Positions 1 through 6,733 of a DNA stretch of 10,400 bases are shown here, in pieces. A program made the translations under genes and the position numbers. Where the stretch lies: NCBI GenBank assembly GCA_002441045.1, contig DJWQ01000211.1:1-10400 (forward strand), given 5' to 3'. The stretch's first letter is position 1; every line of letters starts with the position of its first letter. The stretch comes from Firmicutes bacterium UBA6226 (GTDB taxonomy: Bacteria; Bacillota_A; Clostridia; Peptostreptococcales; Acidaminobacteraceae). Under the pieces are notes generated by a model. That model made no database searches, was not told the origin of the DNA, and saw only the letters and a program-made list of their open reading frames with translations.

Positions 1-2
1 TG

Positions 3-539
3 ATAGAGGAAATCTCAAGACATACAAACTTACTAGCGCTCAATGCCTCTATAGAAGCAGCCAGAGCAGGTGAACACGGCAAAGGCTTCTCTGTTGTGGC
101 AGATGAAATAAGAAAGCTTGCAGAAGAATCGAATCAAGCAACAGGCCACATCCAGCGCATCATCGATGGCATCTATAAAGATCAAAAAAGTGTGGTGCAA
201 ACCGTAAATGAGTTAGTAAAAACGGCAAATAAACAAAGTGAAGTTGTAAATTCGACGCAAAGCCATTATGATAGTATTGAAAAGGCAATTGAGAATATTT
301 CAGTTCTCATCGATGCAATATCGAACTCAAGAGTTGAGATTGATCATTTAAAGGATACGATTAAGGATCAAACGGCTAAACTAGCTGAACTCAGTCAAGA
401 GAATTCGGCAAGTACTCAGGAAGTTACAGCAATTCTCGAGGTTCAAACTACGGCGATGGCACATATAGAAATAGCAAGTGGTGAACTTGAATCCCTTGCA
501 GCGGTACTCGATGAACAGATAAGGACCTTCAAACTATAA
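3..539 (+). CDS. Methyl-accepting chemotaxis protein, C-terminal signalling domain (5' end outside window)
   Basis: The open frame runs in from the left edge, so only the last 178 residues are visible. They hold the highly conserved hairpin tip of chemoreceptors: [17 protein letters not shown] (about residues 8-24 of the fragment), then [18 protein letters not shown]. This tip contacts CheW and the kinase CheA. A long coiled-coil return helix follows, with a segment ([10 protein letters not shown]) resembling the second methylation helix where CheR and CheB act on Glu/Gln residues. The protein ends in QIRTFKL and has no NWETF-type CheR-binding pentapeptide. The sensor, transmembrane and HAMP parts lie upstream of the window, so ligand and membrane location cannot be judged. 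The family call is very secure. The first ATG inside the window is internal and is not the true start. Confidence 0.96.
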   Translation: MEEISRHTNLLALNASIEAARAGEHGKGFSVVADEIRKLAEESNQATGHIQRIIDGIYKDQKSVVQTVNELVKTANKQSEVVNSTQSHYDSIEKAIENISVLIDAISNSRVEIDHLKDTIKDQTAKLAELSQENSASTQEVTAILEVQTTAMAHIEIASGELESLAAVLDEQIRTFKL

Positions 540-552
540 GCGACATCATCGA

Positions 553-569
553 GTCTTCCAATAGAAGAC
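553..569 (+). repeat. Short hairpin between the chemoreceptor gene and phoU
   Basis: GTCTTC (553-558) and GAAGAC (564-569) form a 6-bp stem with a 5-nt loop, lying in the 48-nt gap just before the phoU ribosome binding site (AAGGAG, 577-582). No T tract follows, so it is not a convincing intrinsic terminator. It could slightly affect mRNA stability or phoU translation, or be chance. Confidence 0.3.
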
Positions 570-587
570 GATAAATAAGGAGTTCTT

Positions 588-1241
588 ATGAGAAACAATT
601 TAGATAATGAGTTAAAGGCAATTCACGTAGAAATTATTAAGATGGGCACATTAATTGAAAAGACCATTGAGGAAACAATACAAGCATTAACCACTCAAGA
701 CAAAGCACTAGCAAAGAGAATTGTCGAAGGCGATGATCGCTTTGACAATATGATGCTTGATATTGAAAATAAATGTATTTACCTTATCGCAACACAACAA
801 CCACTTGCAACCGATTTAAGAAAGATATTTTCAATCGTAAAAATTGTAACGGATTTAGAGCGTATAGCAGATCATTGCTCAGATATTTCGAAGCTGACTT
901 TAGATCTTGCCGATGCAAGTTATGTTAAACCATTAATTGATATACCTAAAATGGCGAAACAGGTAAAAGAAATGGTACGTATGACCATTGACTGCTATAT
1001 TGACCTAGATATGGAAAAAAGCAGAGTGGTCTGTGCCAACGATGATATAGTAGATAAATTCTTCTATTTAATTAAAAACGATTTAGAAATTGTGATGAAA
1101 CAAAAGCCGGATGAAATTAAGCAATGTATGGATTTTCTAATGATTGCAAAGTATCTTGAACGTATGGCAGACCATGCTACAAATGTGGCTGAATGGGTTA
1201 TATACTCAGTAGAAGGTGTACGTATTAACGGCAATGAATAA
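588..1241 (+). CDS. phoU: PhoU-type phosphate signalling regulator
   Basis: This 217-residue protein has the normal length and two-repeat architecture of PhoU: two three-helix bundles, each with the E-R-x-A-D-H signature. The first copy is DLERIADHCSDI (residues 89-100) and the second is YLERMADHATNVAEW (189-203). The Glu/Asp residues of these repeats (E91/D95 and E191/D195) match the family's multinuclear metal sites. PhoU is a cytoplasmic protein that links the PstSCAB phosphate transporter to the PhoR sensor kinase and represses phosphate-starvation genes. The start is fixed by AAGGAG at 577-582, 5 nt before the ATG. No pst or phoR gene is visible; the gene follows a chemoreceptor gene and is closed by a terminator, so any Pst partner lies elsewhere or upstream. 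Family assignment is secure; the exact role of this copy is inferred. Confidence 0.95.
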   Translation: MRNNLDNELKAIHVEIIKMGTLIEKTIEETIQALTTQDKALAKRIVEGDDRFDNMMLDIENKCIYLIATQQPLATDLRKIFSIVKIVTDLERIADHCSDISKLTLDLADASYVKPLIDIPKMAKQVKEMVRMTIDCYIDLDMEKSRVVCANDDIVDKFFYLIKNDLEIVMKQKPDEIKQCMDFLMIAKYLERMADHATNVAEWVIYSVEGVRINGNE

Positions 1242-1260
1242 TTAAAAGTACGTCATATTT

Positions 1261-1290
1261 AAAGCAGATAGATATCTGCTTTTTTTTTTA
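1261..1290 (+). terminator. Intrinsic terminator after phoU
   Basis: AAAGCAGATA (1261-1270) is perfectly complementary to TATCTGCTTT (1273-1282). The innermost pair must open to give a workable 4-nt loop. The stem runs into ten consecutive T residues (1280-1289). It lies 19 nt after the phoU stop and ends the phoU transcript before the next promoter. Confidence 0.92.
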
Positions 1291-1308
1291 TATGTTTTTA
1301 ACGAGCTA

Positions 1309-1317
1309 TGCTATAAT
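1309..1317 (+). promoter_or_regulatory. Extended -10 promoter for the desulfurase / c-di-GMP gene pair
   Basis: TGCTATAAT at 1309-1317 is a perfect extended -10 element (TGn followed by consensus TATAAT). No good -35 hexamer sits 16-18 nt upstream (TATATG at 17 nt), which is typical where the TG motif compensates. The expected start of transcription is near 1324, giving a leader of about 45 nt. It lies directly after the phoU terminator, supporting a new transcription unit here. Confidence 0.7.
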
Positions 1318-1368
1318 AGTAGTATCGTTATAAGAACAAAGTACTAGATTGACAAGTGGGGAGTATCG

Positions 1369-2514
1369 ATGAGTATCTATCTAGACAACGGTGCTACAAG
1401 CTATCCTAAACCCAAAAGTGTTGAGGAAACTTTAATTAGATCAATGACTCAGGTTATAGGAAATGTAGGACGGACGAGTTCCACAGAAGTACATACAGTA
1501 GAACATGAAGTCTATAATACTCGGGCATTAATTGCACGATTTTTTGGATTTGAGCCTATCGACCATGTGATTTTTACTAAAAATATCACGGAGAGCATCA
1601 ACTTATTTCTAAATGGTTTTTTGTCATCAGGAGACAAGGTGATTTATACGGGTATTGAACACAATGCAGTTGCTAGACCGATTGAGCATCTTAGAGTGAA
1701 TAGGGGCATTGTCCCAATTTTATTAGCCTGTGATGCATTTGGTCAAATCGACCTTAACGCGCTTGAAGTATACTTAAAGCAAGGCGTAAGATTGGTTGTC
1801 GCCTCTCATGCATCAAATGTAACTGGTGATATACAACAAATAGAAGCAATTGGGCAGCTTTGTAATTCATATGATGCGATATTTATGGTTGATGCAGCTC
1901 AAAGTGCTGGTGTCATCCCTATAAATATGAAAGAAATGCACATAGATGTTTTGTGTATAACTGGGCATAAGTCTTTACTTGGTCCACAGGGAATTGGCGC
2001 AATATTAATAGAGCCTTCTGTTTCAAAGGAAGTGAAACCACTCATTTATGGTGGTACTGGCAGCTTGTCTGAAAGTTTGGAGCAACCAGAACTCATGCCT
2101 GATAAGTTTGAATCAGGTACACAAAATATTGCTGGGATATTAGGGCTTGGTGCAGCACTTAATTGGCTGTGTCAAACCACTTTGGAGACGCATCTAGCTT
2201 ATGAAAGAAGTTTAATTGACAAACTCCAAACCTTTTTGGATGAACAAACAAATTGTATCCGAATCGGAAACCCAGATGCTTATAAAAGATTGCCTGTGCT
2301 GTCATTTTATACAAAAGAAAAAGATATCTCTTGGATTGCATATGAATTAAGTAAGGACTATGGTATTCAAACAAGGGTTGGCTTACATTGTGCACCTCTT
2401 GCTCATAAAACATATGGGACATATCCTTATGGCACAATTCGAATATCACCATCTAAGTTTACAACTGTAGAAGAAATTGAACAGACTATAGAAGCTTTAT
2501 CGCATATTTTATGA
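1369..2514 (+). CDS. Cysteine desulfurase-family PLP enzyme (aminotransferase class V)
   Basis: This 381-residue cytoplasmic protein is a fold-type I PLP enzyme of the NifS/SufS/CsdA group. Visible landmarks in order: N-terminal [12 protein letters not shown] (4-15); EHNA (97-100), with the His that stacks on [11 protein letters not shown] (174-181), with the Asp that binds the pyridine nitrogen; [11 protein letters not shown] (198-208), where K201 is the Schiff-base lysine; FESGTQN (247-253); and [12 protein letters not shown] (335-346), where C341 lies at the position of the SufS/CsdA persulfide cysteine. The last points to cysteine desulfurase or selenocysteine lyase activity rather than a plain aminotransferase. 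The start has GGGGAG at 1358-1363, 5 nt upstream. No SufU, IscU, tRNA-thiolase or selenium gene adjoins it, so the sulfur acceptor is unknown. The next gene begins 19 nt downstream and is probably co-transcribed. Confidence 0.9.
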   Translation: MSIYLDNGATSYPKPKSVEETLIRSMTQVIGNVGRTSSTEVHTVEHEVYNTRALIARFFGFEPIDHVIFTKNITESINLFLNGFLSSGDKVIYTGIEHNAVARPIEHLRVNRGIVPILLACDAFGQIDLNALEVYLKQGVRLVVASHASNVTGDIQQIEAIGQLCNSYDAIFMVDAAQSAGVIPINMKEMHIDVLCITGHKSLLGPQGIGAILIEPSVSKEVKPLIYGGTGSLSESLEQPELMPDKFESGTQNIAGILGLGAALNWLCQTTLETHLAYERSLIDKLQTFLDEQTNCIRIGNPDAYKRLPVLSFYTKEKDISWIAYELSKDYGIQTRVGLHCAPLAHKTYGTYPYGTIRISPSKFTTVEEIEQTIEALSHIL

Positions 2515-2533
2515 TAATTAATAGGGGGATTAG

Positions 2534-4351
2534 ATGGTAACACGTGGCAACGAGAAGTTATCTATCGACCTACGAGAGGCATATGACATAATTAATAAAA
2601 GCAATTTGGTCATATTTAAGTGGACCTTGTCAGACGACATACCGACAGAGTTTGTTTCTGAGAGCATTCAAATCTTCGGCTATCGACCTGAAGATTTTTA
2701 TGATGCAGGCGATTTGAAAGATTACTGGTCTTTCGTCTATCCAGAAGATCGAGAACGTGTAAAAAATGAGCTTTATCACGCGCGTCAGCAAGGGACAACT
2801 AGCTATAAGAATCAATACAGAATTATAACCAAAAGTGGCGATGTGAGATGGGTGGAAGAGTGGGTCATACATGAGCGCGATGAAAGTGGTAACTTACTCC
2901 ACGAAAAGGGTATACTTAGAGATATAACCGATAGTGTCATAATATCTGAGCGCCTAAAATCAAGTGAAGCAAGATACAAAGAATTATTTGATAATGCCTC
3001 GGCATTTATCTTTACTATTAGTGAAAGCGATGCGATTACGACGAGTAATAGAAGCTTTTCTCAACTTCTAGGGATTGAGACTGATAATCAAACTAATATA
3101 GAGAACATCAATACTTATTTTTCTACTGCCTTTATTACAAAACTCGCAGGGAAGAGCTTTTACACCTATTGCTTATCAAGAATTGAAGAAAAGGTAGAAG
3201 TAGAATTTTTATTACCTACGGGTTATAAAATGCACATTGAACTCAGTAATCGTGTCATTAAACACCCACAAAAGAAAGACGAAATTCAATTAGTAGGAAC
3301 CGATATTACTGAGAAGAAGTTTGCTGAGGAAAAAATCAAATATTTATCAACGCACGATCCTTTAACAGGATTAAATAATCGATTGTCTTTCGATGAAAAA
3401 TTGGTTGATTTAGAGCTAAAGGGTGAAAGGGGCATTTGCATAATCGTTGGGGATGTCAATGGACTCAAAATGGTTAACGATGCTTTTGGTCATCGCTATG
3501 GCGATCAACTACTAGTAGCAATCTCCGAAATATTAAATACCATTTTTGATGACGAAGATTTTATTACAAGGTTGAGCGGGGATGAGTTTGCTATTATAAC
3601 ACGTAAGCGCGATATACCGAAATGGATTAAGAAAATTGACGAATCCTGTAAGGCATTGGATCGTTTTCCTTTTATTGTAGACATCTCTTTGGGATTTGCG
3701 ATAAAAAAAGATACACATCAAACTTTAGATAATTTGTTTAGAGAAGCTGATCATTCGATGTATCGAAGCAAACTGAGACGCTCAAGACGAATTAAACTAG
3801 ATATGATTGAATCCCTTAAAAAGCAGTTGGAGATTAAATCCATTGAGACGGCATATCATTCTAGAAGAATGACGAAAATAGCATCCGATTTTGGTAAGTT
3901 CATCGGATTAAACGACATTCACATGGAAGAACTCACCTTGGCGGTATCTGTTCATGATATTGGAATGGTTTCGGTTGATAAATCGCTACTTGATAAACCT
4001 GGTAAATTGACTGAAAGTGAGTTCAATGAAGTCAAAAAGCATGCGGAAATTGGTTATCATCTGTTAATTGCAACGCCTACACTTGCCAATGTTGGTGAGT
4101 ATGTTCTCTCACATCATGAAAACTTTGATGGAACCGGATACCCACAAGGTTTAAAGGGAAATGAAATTCCATATATTGCTCGAATTATTGCAGTTGTAGA
4201 TAGCTATGAATCTATGACCAGAGAACGAATTTATCACGGTGCTATCGGTCACGATAAAGCGATAAGTGAACTTGAAAGACTTTCAGGCAAAAGGTATGAT
4301 CCTAAAATAGTCGCAGCATTTGTAGCTTATTATGAGCAAGTCAAAGCTTAA
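2534..4351 (+). CDS. PAS-PAS-GGDEF-HD-GYP protein, candidate dual c-di-GMP cyclase/phosphodiesterase
   Basis: This 605-residue protein has no membrane segment or signal peptide, so it should be cytoplasmic. Order: PAS/PAC about 15-133 (ends GILRDITD), second PAS about 142-262 (ends LVGTDITEKK), GGDEF about 268-415, HD-GYP about 425-602. In the GGDEF domain the metal Asp (D307, GDVNG) and NDAFGH are present, but the signature reads SGDEF (348-352). The position matching the I-site RxxD reads DDED (339-342), so the arginine needed for product inhibition is absent. In HD-GYP all eight expected metal ligands are seen: E438, H442, H474, D475, H503, H527, H528, D556. GYP is intact (535-537), but the usual HDIGK reads HDIGM (M478). 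It may therefore make c-di-GMP, degrade it, or switch under PAS control. AGGGGG at 2523-2528 supports the start. Domain calls are secure; the net activity is not. Confidence 0.94.
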   Translation: MVTRGNEKLSIDLREAYDIINKSNLVIFKWTLSDDIPTEFVSESIQIFGYRPEDFYDAGDLKDYWSFVYPEDRERVKNELYHARQQGTTSYKNQYRIITKSGDVRWVEEWVIHERDESGNLLHEKGILRDITDSVIISERLKSSEARYKELFDNASAFIFTISESDAITTSNRSFSQLLGIETDNQTNIENINTYFSTAFITKLAGKSFYTYCLSRIEEKVEVEFLLPTGYKMHIELSNRVIKHPQKKDEIQLVGTDITEKKFAEEKIKYLSTHDPLTGLNNRLSFDEKLVDLELKGERGICIIVGDVNGLKMVNDAFGHRYGDQLLVAISEILNTIFDDEDFITRLSGDEFAIITRKRDIPKWIKKIDESCKALDRFPFIVDISLGFAIKKDTHQTLDNLFREADHSMYRSKLRRSRRIKLDMIESLKKQLEIKSIETAYHSRRMTKIASDFGKFIGLNDIHMEELTLAVSVHDIGMVSVDKSLLDKPGKLTESEFNEVKKHAEIGYHLLIATPTLANVGEYVLSHHENFDGTGYPQGLKGNEIPYIARIIAVVDSYESMTRERIYHGAIGHDKAISELERLSGKRYDPKIVAAFVAYYEQVKA

Positions 4352-4360
4352 CTTAATTGG

Positions 4361-4381
4361 ATTTTTATTTTTATTTTTATT
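4361..4381 (+). repeat. ATTTTT hexamer tandem repeat in the intergenic spacer
   Basis: Three and a half consecutive copies of ATTTTT lie between the GGDEF/HD-GYP stop and the PilZ gene. The tract sits just upstream of a -10-like element and palindrome, where AT-rich DNA could act as an UP-like or flexible promoter element. It has too few copies to argue for phase variation. Confidence 0.5.
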
Positions 4382-4382
4382 C

Positions 4383-4397
4383 GGGTATACTATACCC
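4383..4397. promoter_or_regulatory. Perfect palindrome over a possible -10 box upstream of the PilZ gene
   Basis: GGGTATA-C-TATACCC is a 15-bp perfect inverted repeat with a single central base. It contains TATACT (4386-4391), a plausible -10 box; the matching -35 region (about 4362-4368) is only T-rich. The layout suits an operator for a dimeric regulator placed over the promoter of the PilZ-pepF pair. Alternatively it is a weak terminator for the upstream gene (5-bp stem, 5-nt loop, TTT), but there is no real T tract. The regulator is unknown. Confidence 0.45.
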
Positions 4398-4417
4398 TTT
4401 AAAGAAAGGAGGTTAGG

Positions 4418-4765
4418 ATGGATAGAAGGCGGAATAAACGTTTACAGAATTTGGGGATGATTGAATCCTTTAACTTTCACAACAACAACCAAGACGTCGT
4501 TATCAATTCTCCTCTAGAGATTTCACTCATAGATATTTCAGCGGGAGGTCTTGGGATCAAGTCAAATATACCATTAACCGAGGCGACAACTCTCAGCATC
4601 GCTATTAGCTATGAAGATGTTAATTATGTGGTGATTGGTCGTGTGGTCTGGTGTAGACGAGAAGAAGATATATACAACTGTGGTCTTAAACTGATATACA
4701 TGCCTGCCGATTTGAGTCATTTGATCGACAGTATGATAGAAAATGAAAACAAGTACATGAACTAA
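4418..4765 (+). CDS. Small PilZ-domain c-di-GMP receptor
   Basis: This 115-residue protein is essentially one PilZ domain. Both parts of the c-di-GMP-binding signature are visible: an N-terminal arginine cluster giving RxxxR (R4 and R8 in DRRRNKR), and DxSxxG as DISAGGLGI (D39, S41, G44). The later VIGRVVWCRREE and the CGLKLIYM strand match the end of the PilZ beta-barrel. Such single-domain proteins bind c-di-GMP and pass the signal to a partner such as a motility or envelope component; none can be named here. Translation is supported by a near-perfect AAAGGAGGT at 4405-4413, 5 nt before the ATG. The gene starts 66 nt after the GGDEF/HD-GYP gene and ends 15 nt before pepF. Family call is firm; the output is unknown. 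Confidence 0.9.
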   Translation: MDRRRNKRLQNLGMIESFNFHNNNQDVVINSPLEISLIDISAGGLGIKSNIPLTEATTLSIAISYEDVNYVVIGRVVWCRREEDIYNCGLKLIYMPADLSHLIDSMIENENKYMN

Positions 4766-4780
4766 TCAGGAGGATGCAAA

Positions 4781-6559
4781 ATGAAAAGAGAAGAAATTAA
4801 CGCAGAATACAAGTGGAACTTAGATGATCTTTTTGTAAATGATACCTCATGGGAAGATGCTTTTAGCAAAATTAAAAGTGACTTAGTTATTTTTAAAGCG
4901 TTGAAAGGTACTTTGACTCAGTCGTCAGAGGCATTGCTAAAAGGATTAAATGCCTATGAAGCCCTTGCGCGTAGCCTAATGAATGTCGTTACTTATGCAA
5001 GACTTAGACAAGATGAAAATACTAAAAATGCAACTTATCAAGCTTTCGTTTCTCGCTCTGAAAGCCTTATGACTGAGTTTGGCGAAGCGACAGCGTTCGT
5101 TACACCTGAACTACTCAGTGTTGATTACGAAGTGATTCAAAACCTACTTCAGCACGATGATCTTAAAATCTATAAAAAGTACTTTGAAGATTTATTCCGA
5201 AATAAACCGCATATTCTTTCTGAAGAAATGGAAGCGGTTTTAGCTCAAACAGCCGAACTTGGTGATGCCCCTAGCAATACTTACGGTATGCTACTCAATG
5301 CGGATATGACATTTGAGGATGCAATCGATGCAGAAGGAAAACCACATAAATTAACCAATGGCAGCTATGTGTCGATCCTAATGGGTGAAGATCGCGTCCT
5401 AAGAAAAGATGCTTTTGAGAAGTTTTATAAAGTATATGAAGCACATAACAATACAATTGCTTCATTGATGCAAGCTGAAGTTAAGAAGAATATCTTCTTT
5501 AGTAAAATGAGAAAACATCCTTCAGCGAGAGAGGCAGCACTGTTTGAAAACAATATCCCTGCATCGGTTCCAGATAAGCTAATAGAAGCAGTTAATGCCA
5601 ATCTAGAGACTTTCTATAAATACATGCGCCTTAGAAAGCGTGTACTTGGTGTTGAAGAACTGCACTTATATGATATTTATACACCAATCGTCGCAGGTGT
5701 TGATTTTAAAATTCCATATGAAGAGGCTAGAGCAACTGTAACTGAAGCGCTAGGTGTTTTAGGTAAGTCATATCAAGACGTAATCAAGTCTTCTTTTACT
5801 GATGGCTGGATCGACGTATATGAAACAGAAGGCAAGAGAAGTGGCGCTTATTCTTGGGGAACCTACGATTCAAAGCCATATGTGCTTTTAAATCATAAGG
5901 AAAATTTAGATAGTATGTTTACTTTAGCACACGAGTTAGGCCATTCAATGCACAGTTACTTGACAAGGGCAAATCAACCCTATGTTTATGGCAATTATTC
6001 TATATTTGTAGCTGAAGTAGCATCTACAACAAATGAGGCATTATTGAATGATTACCTCCTAAAAACGATTACAGATGCAGAGAAGAAGAAATATATACTC
6101 AATCACTATTTAGAGCAATTTAGAGGTACAATTTTCAGACAAACTATGTTTGCTGAGTTTGAAAGAGACATTCACAAACATGTGGAAAATGGTGGTGCAT
6201 TGACTGCTGAGTTCTTAAATCAGCATTATTATGATCTCAATAAAAAGTATTTTGGTCCAGATGTTGTTATTGATGAAGCCATTAAATACGAGTGGTCAAG
6301 AATTCCACATATGTATTACAACTTCTATGTCTATCAATACGCAACTGGTTTCTCCGCTGCAATAGCACTCTCAGATGCAATCTTAAAACAAGGTGCGCCA
6401 GCATTAGATAAGTACTTAGGATTCTTATCAAGTGGTTCATCTGATTATCCAATCAATATACTGAGAGCAGCTGGTGCTGATATGGAAACCGAACATCCAG
6501 TTTCCAACGCTTTAGCGGTGTTCAAAACCATAGTTGACGAATTAGATACGATGCTTTAA
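4781..6559 (+). CDS. pepF: Oligoendopeptidase F (M3B zinc metallopeptidase)
   Basis: At 592 residues this matches the usual length of about 600 for PepF, a cytoplasmic zinc peptidase that cleaves short to medium oligopeptides. The zinc site is clear: HELGH at 384-388 (H384, H388, catalytic E385), with the third ligand E412 in FVAEVASTTNE. Other M3 landmarks are SGAYSWGTYDSKPYVLLN (354-371) and the C-terminal IPHMYYNFYVYQYATG (508-523), whose His and Tyr residues line the active site. The N-terminal opening (YKWNLDDLF) is also typical. No signal peptide is seen. AGGAGG at 4768-4773 lies 7 nt before the ATG; another ATG at 4774 is out of frame. It is probably co-transcribed with the PilZ gene. 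No terminator follows, so its transcripts may read through into the folT riboswitch. Confidence 0.96.
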   Translation: MKREEINAEYKWNLDDLFVNDTSWEDAFSKIKSDLVIFKALKGTLTQSSEALLKGLNAYEALARSLMNVVTYARLRQDENTKNATYQAFVSRSESLMTEFGEATAFVTPELLSVDYEVIQNLLQHDDLKIYKKYFEDLFRNKPHILSEEMEAVLAQTAELGDAPSNTYGMLLNADMTFEDAIDAEGKPHKLTNGSYVSILMGEDRVLRKDAFEKFYKVYEAHNNTIASLMQAEVKKNIFFSKMRKHPSAREAALFENNIPASVPDKLIEAVNANLETFYKYMRLRKRVLGVEELHLYDIYTPIVAGVDFKIPYEEARATVTEALGVLGKSYQDVIKSSFTDGWIDVYETEGKRSGAYSWGTYDSKPYVLLNHKENLDSMFTLAHELGHSMHSYLTRANQPYVYGNYSIFVAEVASTTNEALLNDYLLKTITDAEKKKYILNHYLEQFRGTIFRQTMFAEFERDIHKHVENGGALTAEFLNQHYYDLNKKYFGPDVVIDEAIKYEWSRIPHMYYNFYVYQYATGFSAAIALSDAILKQGAPALDKYLGFLSSGSSDYPINILRAAGADMETEHPVSNALAVFKTIVDELDTML

Positions 6560-6562
6560 AAT
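6534..6562 (+). promoter_or_regulatory. Near-consensus promoter for the folT riboswitch transcript, overlapping the pepF stop
   Basis: TTGACG (6534-6539) and TAAAAT (6557-6562) are separated by exactly 17 nt; each matches the housekeeping sigma consensus at five of six positions. The -10 box includes the pepF TAA stop. The expected start of transcription, near 6569, falls a few bases before riboswitch helix P1 (starting at 6575), exactly where a dedicated promoter would be needed. The agreement of the two predictions raises confidence. Confidence 0.75.
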
Positions 6563-6574
6563 GTATATGCTACG

Positions 6575-6671
6575 GTAACAGAGTAGGTAAAATGCGTTAA
6601 GTGTTAAGGGATGGGAAGTTGACCTTAAACGAAAGACAATGTCTGCGATATTTTACCGCGTCCGCTGTTGC
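6575..6671 (+). ncRNA. Tetrahydrofolate (THF) riboswitch aptamer
   Basis: Sequence and predicted fold match the class I THF (folT-motif) riboswitch. P1: 6575-6581 with 6665-6671. P2: GGTAAAAT (6586-6593) perfectly paired with ATTTTACC (6650-6657). P3: TTAAGG (6604-6609) with CCTTAA (6623-6628). P4: AGAC (6634-6637) with GTCT (6641-6644). Hallmark conserved stretches lie in the expected places: GAGTAG (6581-6586), GCGTTAAGTG (6594-6603), ATGGGA in the P3 loop (6611-6616), ACGAA (6629-6633) and TCCGC (6661-6665). The loop GGA can pair with TCC (6661-6663) as the known pseudoknot. The aptamer binds reduced folates and lies directly upstream of a folate transporter subunit, which fits its known gene contexts. 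Confidence 0.95.
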
Positions 6672-6704
6672 ATTATTATGCTGCCTTGATAGTAATGTAA
6701 TAGT
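6664..6704 (+). promoter_or_regulatory. Predicted anti-sequestor helix of the THF riboswitch (ligand-free state)
   Basis: CTGTTGCATTA (6665-6675), which includes the 3' strand of P1, can pair with TAATGTAATAG (6693-6703) over 11 contiguous positions (nine Watson-Crick, two G-U); G6664 and T6704 add a further wobble. This helix excludes both P1 and the downstream hairpin that masks the ribosome binding site, so it should form when folate is absent and leave folT translatable. The structure is predicted from complementarity alone. Confidence 0.65.
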
Positions 6705-6729
6705 AGGAATTTACATTATTAAGGAGGCA
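6682..6729 (+). promoter_or_regulatory. Predicted hairpin sequestering the folT ribosome binding site (ligand-bound state)
   Basis: AGTAATGTAA (6691-6700) pairs with TTACATTATT (6711-6720), ten pairs including one G-U. Across a 3x3 internal loop, TGCCTT (6682-6687) pairs with GAGGCA (6724-6729), covering four bases of the folT ribosome binding site AAGGAGG (6721-6727). There is no T tract, so control should be at translation, not termination. The hairpin competes with the anti-sequestor for 6693-6700. Confidence 0.65.
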
Positions 6730-6733
6730 TATT

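Noticed and set aside
553..569. Possible terminator between the chemoreceptor gene and phoU
   Set aside because: The stem is only 6 bp and is followed by an A-rich sequence, not a T run, so I list it only as a hairpin.
1361..1377. GAGTATC repeated at a 10-bp interval around the desulfurase start codon
   Set aside because: One copy overlaps the ribosome binding site and the other is coding; seven bases repeated once is within chance.
4361..4381. Phase-variable repeat in the PilZ promoter region
   Set aside because: Only 3.5 hexamer copies are present, too few to expect frequent slippage.
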